Assembly: GCA_034687125.1 (NCBI GenBank)
Contig: JAQGBZ010000034.1
Location: forward strand, 62,001 to 126,000
Origin: Neelides folsomi
Lineage: Eukaryota > Arthropoda > Collembola > Neelipleona > Neelidae
Direction of reading: 5' to 3'
DNA: 64,000 nucleotides
Shown: in pieces, positions 57,863 to 64,000 of the stretch
Layout of the letters: each line of letters opens with the position of its first letter
How positions within the stretch are numbered: position 1 is the first letter of the stretch
Notes under the pieces: model-generated
Database searches by the model: none
Told to the model about the DNA's origin: nothing
The model's input: only the letters and a program-made list of their open reading frames with translations
Translations under genes and position numbers: made by a program

Positions 57863-60800
57863 ATGTGGAACATGATGTGCGACGTGATGCCGACGATCTC
57901 GGAAGACGGGATTCCGCAGAGGAACTCGGGGTTCGGCGGCGAGGACGCCAATTTTGAGCAGCTCATGGTCTCAATGTTGGACGAGCGGGACAAGCTGATG
58001 GACAGTTTGAGAGAGACCCAAGAAAGGCTGCAGGAACATGAGCTCAAGCTCACAGACATTCAGAAGGAGCGGGACTCCCTCGTTAGACAACTCTCTGCCT
58101 CACTCCCTCAGGTGAAATTAACAATTAAAGGACGAAACCCGCCATTTGAACTCAAAAATTTAATAGGCCACTTTGATCTTCGATGGGGTCAGTATGACCT
58201 CTTAACTAATCCTTCATTCAATGGCTATTTCACTTTTTTTTAAATTTATTTAATTGATCAATAATGAGTTTGAATTAATTAATATTTATTTAATGACAGT
58301 GTTAAATTATATTGTTTTTAATTTTTTAATTTATTTATTCAAAATAAACATTTTAAAATTGTATTTTGACCTTTGAATTCACTTTTTTCCTTCCTTTCGA
58401 GAAAGGGGCGTTTTCTTTGACACTTGTATATCTATATGACTTGAGACGTGTGGAAACGTCAAATTGACATTTAACAGTTTAACAAGTGTTTTTCAAAATT
58501 CTTATTATTGAATGGAGGATTAAAAAAATAGTTATTTTAGTTATTTACTTATCCAATACTTCTAATAAGATTAAAATCGATTGAATAAATAGGGAAAATA
58601 GTTGAATATTAATGTGAGGGGATAGGGCTGTGTTTATTTATCATTTATATTTTAATAAAATAATAATTCGCTAACAATAAATTTGTTGTCTTTGAAGGAA
58701 TTCGCAAGTTTGACCAAGGAGCTGAACCAGTCCCGGGAACAGCTCCTCGAGCGAGAAGAAGAAATTTGCGAATTGAAGGCCGAGAGAAATAACACAAGAG
58801 TAAAAACAATAAATAAATACTTAAACGACCATTAAATTTAATCTCTATTTATTGTTTAGCTTCTTCTTGAACATCTTGAATGTCTCGTGTCCCGCCATGA
58901 GCGTTCACTCCGAATGACGGTCGTGAAGCGTCAAGCGGCAGCTCAGTCAGGGGTTTCTTCAGAAGTTGAAGTCCTCAAAGCTCTCAAATCTCTTTTTGAG
59001 CATCACAAAGCTCTCGATGAAAAAGTAAACCAAGAAAATATTCTAAATTCAAACTAAACACCAATTTAATGATTTCGATGTCTTTATAATGATCTCGATG
59101 CCTTTATAATGATTTCGATTATTTTTCAAGGTTCGAGAACGTCTTCGCGTGGCTCTTGAACGTGTTTCCCAATTGGAGGACGAATTGACAGCAGCGAAAG
59201 ACGAAGTGGCGACGACTCGAAGTTGTCAAGACAACAATGAGAAGTGTAGAATTTCGAAGGAAAATGGGGAGCAGCAAACGAGCATCGATGGGTCTCCATC
59301 GACCACTTTCCCAAAAGTAAGGAATCAATTGTAAAATAATAAAAAATTAAATAATACATTGTATGTTGAGAAATTGTATTTTAATAAATATAATAATTAA
59401 TGTAAAATATTTTTAGCGAGTATCAAATGGTTCCATGGAAGGCGATGAGAAAACCAACGATCTTCAAATGGTGATTGAAAAACAATCGAGCGAGTTGTCG
59501 GGTTCAGCTCGACGAATCACCGAACTCACAGCCCGGGTCTCTGAAGTGGAAGAGGTTTTGAGCAGAGCTCAAAGGGACCTCTCAAGAGCCACCGAAGCAA
59601 ACACCAAACTTCAAAGAGACCTAAGGGAAAATGCAGCCCAGAAAGTTGACCAAGTAATTCCTTTTATTACATCCTATTTAATATTAAACTATTAAAATAA
59701 TATTTACACGTAACTTATAGTCATAGTTAATTAAATGGGGATTTAAATATTTTTATGAATTACAGGAGGAACGTATCGCAACATTGGAGAAACGTTACTT
59801 GAACGCCCAACGTGAATCGACGTCTCTCCGTGACCTGAATGAGAAGTTGGAAGGGGAGTTGGAGCACAAAGAGGCCCAATGTAAATTGTCCGAGGAAAAG
59901 TCTCGTGCTGTGGTGGAGAAGCTCGAACTCTCCGATCAAAAACTCGCCCAATTCTCCAAACTCCCCGATATGGAAGAGGAGTTGAAGGCGAGATTGGCCG
60001 CCCTCACCGTCGCCCAAGAGCGCCATGGGTCTGCTGAAGAACGCGTGGCTCGATTGGAAGCCCAATTGGAAGAAAAGAGCACGGAGCTCATGAGACTCAA
60101 CCAACGGCTGAGGGTCAACGAAGATCACAATTCAAGGCTTTCGGCCACTGTGGACAAATTGCTTAACGAGTCAAATGACCGGCTTCAAGTCCATCTACAA
60201 GAAAGAATGCACGCTCTGGAAGAAAAGAACGCTCTCACACAAGAACTCGACAAAGCACGGAAATATTTGGAAGATTTGCAATCTGAAAAGGTAAAAATTG
60301 GAATTTAAATAATTTAATTTAATTTAAATCCTTATTTTTATTTAATTACATAATTTGTTAATGAGGTTTATTATTTTAAACGTAGTTTTTAAATTAATTT
60401 TTTATTCATTTAGGCTGAGTTAGTGAAGGAAGTGACCAAGGGACGTTTGGAGGTTGAGAGCTGCAAGCGAACTTTATACCAACAGGAGATTGCTTACAAC
60501 ATCCAACAAACTGAAGCTCTAACTCGGAGTCTCTCTCCCACTGGTGGGGAATTCGGACGAACTTCGAGTCATTCCTCTTTTGATGGCCATCACTCACTTC
60601 CTCGTCGGATGGTCAAAGAAGAACCCAAAGGCCCTCAGTTTGAAGACTGGGAGGGCGAGGGCGAATGGCAGGTTTTAGCAAACGTCCAACAAGCCTTTGA
60701 GCTCTCCGATGCCGAGGCGGACGATTCCGAATCGCTTTTCTCCGTACAAGAAGTTTTGAGCCCCAGTCAGCAAACCGATGCCCAGACGTTGGCCCTCATG

Positions 60801-63800
60801 CTCCAAGAACAATTAGATGCCATCAACAATGAAATCCGGTTGATTCAGGAAGAAAAGCAGAGCACTGAAGCACGGGCCGAAGTTTTAGAATCCCGGGTTG
60901 GGTCAATTGAAGCAGTGAACATGCTCTCCAGAAGGGGGCTCTACGACCGACCCTGCAGCCCCCCTTTGAGTGGGAGGTCACTTGATCTCCTCAACAGACC
61001 ACCGAGTCCTCCACTCTCAGGGAGGTCAACTCCGAGGTCGTCTGCTTCACCCCAAAGGGACCTCTTCCACAAATTCCATACGGTAGGCCATTGACTTATT
61101 TTTAAATATTTCATAAGTTTTTAATTTTTGAATATTTAATTTCAAGGATTTCGTTTTTTTAAATGTAGGTTCCTAGTGGTGGTTATTACTCCGACATGGG
61201 CGGCTATCACCAAGGTTCCCTCCAAATGAGCGAGATGAAGCGAAGTCCCCCAACACCTCGGTCCCTCCGTTTGCACGAGGGGCTGATGAGTCAAAGCAGC
61301 AGCGAGGAGCTCCGTCGTGCCGTCCTCGCAAATTATCCCGACAACCCCCAGCAATATCAGCCAATGCCGGGGAATGCAGCCAAGAAAAAAAGTATCAAGT
61401 CAAGTATAGGGAGACTTTTTAGCAAAAAGGAAAAGGTGAGAAATTATAATTAATTTAATTCTGATCTGAGGCGGAGGACGTGATTTTTTTCATACTTTGA
61501 GAATTGCTAATTGCGATTTAATGAATTTAAAGTTAGTTGGTTATATTGGTACATAGGATCTATTTTTTTAATTTGTATTTAAAGGGGAAAAAGGAACTTT
61601 ATGACGCTGGCGGTTTTGAGAGCGAAAGTTCATTGGGAAGCGAAGGGGGCATAACTCCCACCGCCGTCCCCCAGCTCGGCCCCCTTCCCCTGCTCTCAGC
61701 CAAAGCTGACTTTGACCGACGGAAGAAGCGGAAAACGAAGTTGTTGTCTGAGGCCATGAAGGCCGGAACACCATTTGCCCTCTGGAACGGGCCGACGATT
61801 GATGCTTGGTTGGAACAATGGGTGGGGATGCCGGCATGGTATGTAGCAGCCTGTCGGGCCAACGTCAAGAGTGGAGCCATCATGAGCGCTTTGTCGGACA
61901 CAGAGATCCAACGAGAGATCGGGATTAGCAATCCGCTCCACCGACTCAAGCTCCGTTTGGCCATCCAAGAAATGGTGAGCTTGACCTCTCCGTCGGCCCC
62001 CACGGCCGCCCGCCTCGCCCATCTCGCATTTGGGGATATGAACCACGAGTGGGTGGGGAACGTGTGGTTGCCGTCCCTGGGTCTCCCACAGTACAGGACC
62101 ACATTCATGGAGTGCCTCGTCGATGCCCGAATGCTCGATCACCTCACCAAGAAAGATCTAAGGACTCAGCTGAAAATGGTCGATGCCTTCCACAGGTACG
62201 TGGGAAAACTTTTTTAACGGCCGATTCCACCCCAAAAAACTCACGCTCCCAATCCCAAATTGGGATTCCCAATAAGAGGTCAAATATTAAAGGGAAATGA
62301 ATAACAATTTCCAATTAGCTATGCCCCGTGCCCAATACCCATTTACTCGAATTTAATTCCCTATGCAATACTTTTATACTTTATTCTTTTATTATCTGTA
62401 TCTTATATCGTATCTGTACAAGTTGTCCAATATGTACAGAGAGGATTTGTATTTCTTTTGTGTTGTATGGTGAAGAAGAACTATTTGGAAGTGGAGTGTG
62501 TGAATGAATGGATTTATCAAGCGTATATTCAAATATGGTGAAATTGTATTTTGTGGATGATTTTCCAAAGGTTTGACTTTGAAAGAGATAAGGATGAGCT
62601 TTGGATGATTCGTTGAGGTACTTGAGAGGGGAATGAATGGAACCAACCATGTTCCCCCCTATTGATCTCCTTGGGATTGAAGGGACGTATCTTTTTAATT
62701 GATATGAATATCGTAATGAGGTGGCGATGAGATCTTTTGTCCCCTCATTGGGTTCCGTTGGGTGCTCAATAAATTTCCCGTGGATTCGGCACGGAATGAA
62801 GAGGATTGTAAAGGCGGATCATTCCCTGGACCTGGATCCATTCCCTCATTGTTTTCCACCCATATGGTTTCCCATTCATGACTCACTGATGCTCACTTTT
62901 TTGGATGGGTTTTGAAAGGAGAGATGAGGATTTGTCAAGTTTTATTAGGGTTCACCTTATTTCACCCCTGTTCGGGAGGGTAATTGGGCGAGGGATGATT
63001 ACACGGTGAGGAGCAGGGAGATAATGGGAACAGATGAATGGGAGATCCCTCAAACTCATCCTTTACACGAACCGAGGGATGTCAGGGACAATCAATTCAC
63101 CCCCTTTGAGGACTCATTGAGGAAACATTATATAATAGGAGTTTGGTAAATTTTAATCCTAATTGGGAAATTGGCATTTACAGGAATAGCCTCCAGTTTG
63201 GAATAGCCGCGTTGAAGCGGCTCAACTATGACCGAAAACTCTTAGAAGAGAGAAGGCGAGACTGTGAGGTCGAGAATGTGGATTTGCTCGTGTGGTCAAA
63301 TGATCGGGTCATCCGGTGGGTGTCGGCCATTGGCCTCAAGGTACAAACAAAACGGTTACAACTTTCAAATTAAAACATGGTTTTAAGAAGTAAATTAAAT
63401 TGAAGATATTGATTGGGATTCAATTAAAATAAAAGGTCAATTGAGACATAATTCAATTAGAACATTTTCAATACAATAATTTTCACTACATACCTATTAC
63501 AAATCATTTTAATTAAAGATCAAATGGAAGGCTAAAACTTTTGAGGGGTTTTTTAAAAGGGGTTTTTGAGGAGTTTGGTTTTTATTTGTCTAAATATGGA
63601 TGGTATTTAGGAGTTTGCGGGTAACCTGGGCGAGACCGGAGTGCACGGGGCGTTGGTTGCCATGGATGAGAATTTTGACAGTAATGCGATGGCCCTCGCC
63701 CTTCAGATCCCAACTCAGAGCACACAGGTAAAGGAATGAATGAACCTTCGGAGGTTTAATGGTTCCCTTTCTTTCAAGGTCCGCCATATCCTTGAAGCCG

Positions 63801-63859
63801 AGTTTCGGAATTTGCTGACTTTGGCGGAGCGCGGGCTTTGCGTCGGCGACCCCTCCTGA
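57863..63859 (+). CDS. Liprin-alpha (presynaptic active-zone scaffold)
   Basis: PPFIA/Syd-2 family scaffold of presynaptic active zones. Twelve exons: 57863-58111, 58698-58799, 58860-59024, 59131-59316, 59417-59653, 59766-60290, 60414-61082, 61169-61435, 61585-62195, 63184-63340, 63611-63727, 63779-63859; 1121 codons. The start is [16 protein letters not shown], the conserved liprin-alpha N-terminus, followed by [20 protein letters not shown]. Coiled coil runs to about residue 560, then a variable Ser/Pro linker ([22 protein letters not shown]). Three SAM domains follow: [58 protein letters not shown] with the final helix [15 protein letters not shown]. The protein ends 11 residues later ([11 protein letters not shown]), with no extended tail or PDZ-binding VRTYSC end as in vertebrates. 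A longer splice form could exist beyond the window. Confidence 0.95.
58112..58697 (+). other. Liprin-alpha intron 1
   Basis: A 586-bp AT-rich intron; the coding frame of exon 1 runs on into it until 58243 without meaning. No other feature seen. Confidence 0.5.
59070..59122. repeat. Short tandem repeat in liprin intron 3
   Basis: Three near copies of a ~22-bp unit AATGATTTCGATGTCTTTAT, just upstream of the exon 4 acceptor. Confidence 0.75.
62196..63183 (+). other. Liprin-alpha intron 9
   Basis: A 988-bp intron between the two halves of SAM2. It is less AT-rich than most introns here, but I find no embedded gene; frames on either strand lack domains. Confidence 0.5.
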
Positions 63860-64000
63860 CCCCCCCGACAGGCCGAGGTGTGAAAGGGAGACTCGGCCAT
63901 TTGTGTATTTGAATATAATAGTCAGGCGTCTCGGCCGCACCGAATGTGTTAAACTACATACGTTTTTAACCTCTCTCTCTCTCACACTCTCTCCTATCAA

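Noticed and set aside
63590-64000. 136-codon minus-strand frame at the window end
   Set aside because: Runs antisense across the liprin-alpha SAM3 exons; no domain of its own.

Overview
The window is nuclear DNA from an arthropod. It is AT-rich, with tightly packed spliced genes whose introns are mostly 50-600 bp. The evidence for an arthropod is the set of amidated peptides (FGLamide allatostatin A, W(X6)Wamide myoinhibitory peptides, PRXamide CAPA/pyrokinins), a beta-type octopamine receptor and the olfactory co-receptor IR25a. A WFGPRLamide tryptopyrokinin inside the CAPA precursor leans towards hexapods or their pancrustacean relatives, but I cannot fix the lineage. All exon chains below were assembled by eye from splice sites, phase and family resemblance. 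Every complete chain has a length divisible by three.

Layout. 1-18.4 kb is a neuropeptide neighbourhood: the 3' end of an allatostatin A precursor (+, 1-655), a long non-coding gap, a complete myoinhibitory peptide precursor (+, 9208-10336), a RASSF9/10-like gene (-, 12330-16723) and a CAPA/pyrokinin precursor (-, 17228-18370). 18.4-24.1 kb is intergenic and carries a 501-bp hAT-type non-autonomous element with a perfect 8-bp target duplication. 24.2-34.5 kb holds a short WDR91-N-terminal-like gene (+), a beta-adrenergic-like octopamine receptor (-) and PARP1 (+). The first two are tail to tail, and the receptor and PARP1 are head to head with abutting starts. 35.5-47.4 kb holds IR25a and PHRF1, tandem on the minus strand with only 76 bp between the PHRF1 stop and the IR25a ATG. 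47.7-55.7 kb holds ribosomal protein S13 and the Paf1-complex subunit CTR9 (+). 55.9-56.8 kb is a four-copy secreted-peptide precursor on the minus strand that I cannot assign with certainty (pedal peptide/orcokinin-like at best). 57.9-63.9 kb is a complete liprin-alpha gene (+).

The most interesting signals are: (1) two 133-bp, phase-matched, apparently mutually exclusive exons in IR25a that swap a piece of the ligand-binding S2 lobe; (2) the unassigned four-repeat neuropeptide-like precursor; (3) the mixed CAPA/tryptopyrokinin/pyrokinin precursor; (4) MIP peptides that exist only after splicing; (5) a WDR91-like gene without the WD40 half; (6) three non-autonomous DNA elements with inverted ends, two of them inside introns.

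Functionally the region mixes signalling genes (four peptide precursors, an amine receptor, a chemosensory co-receptor, a synaptic scaffold) with nuclear housekeeping genes (PARP1, PHRF1, CTR9, RpS13). The three peptide genes whose 5' ends lie in the window have TATA boxes at the expected distance. I saw no CRISPR arrays, rRNA, convincing tRNA genes or virus-derived elements.
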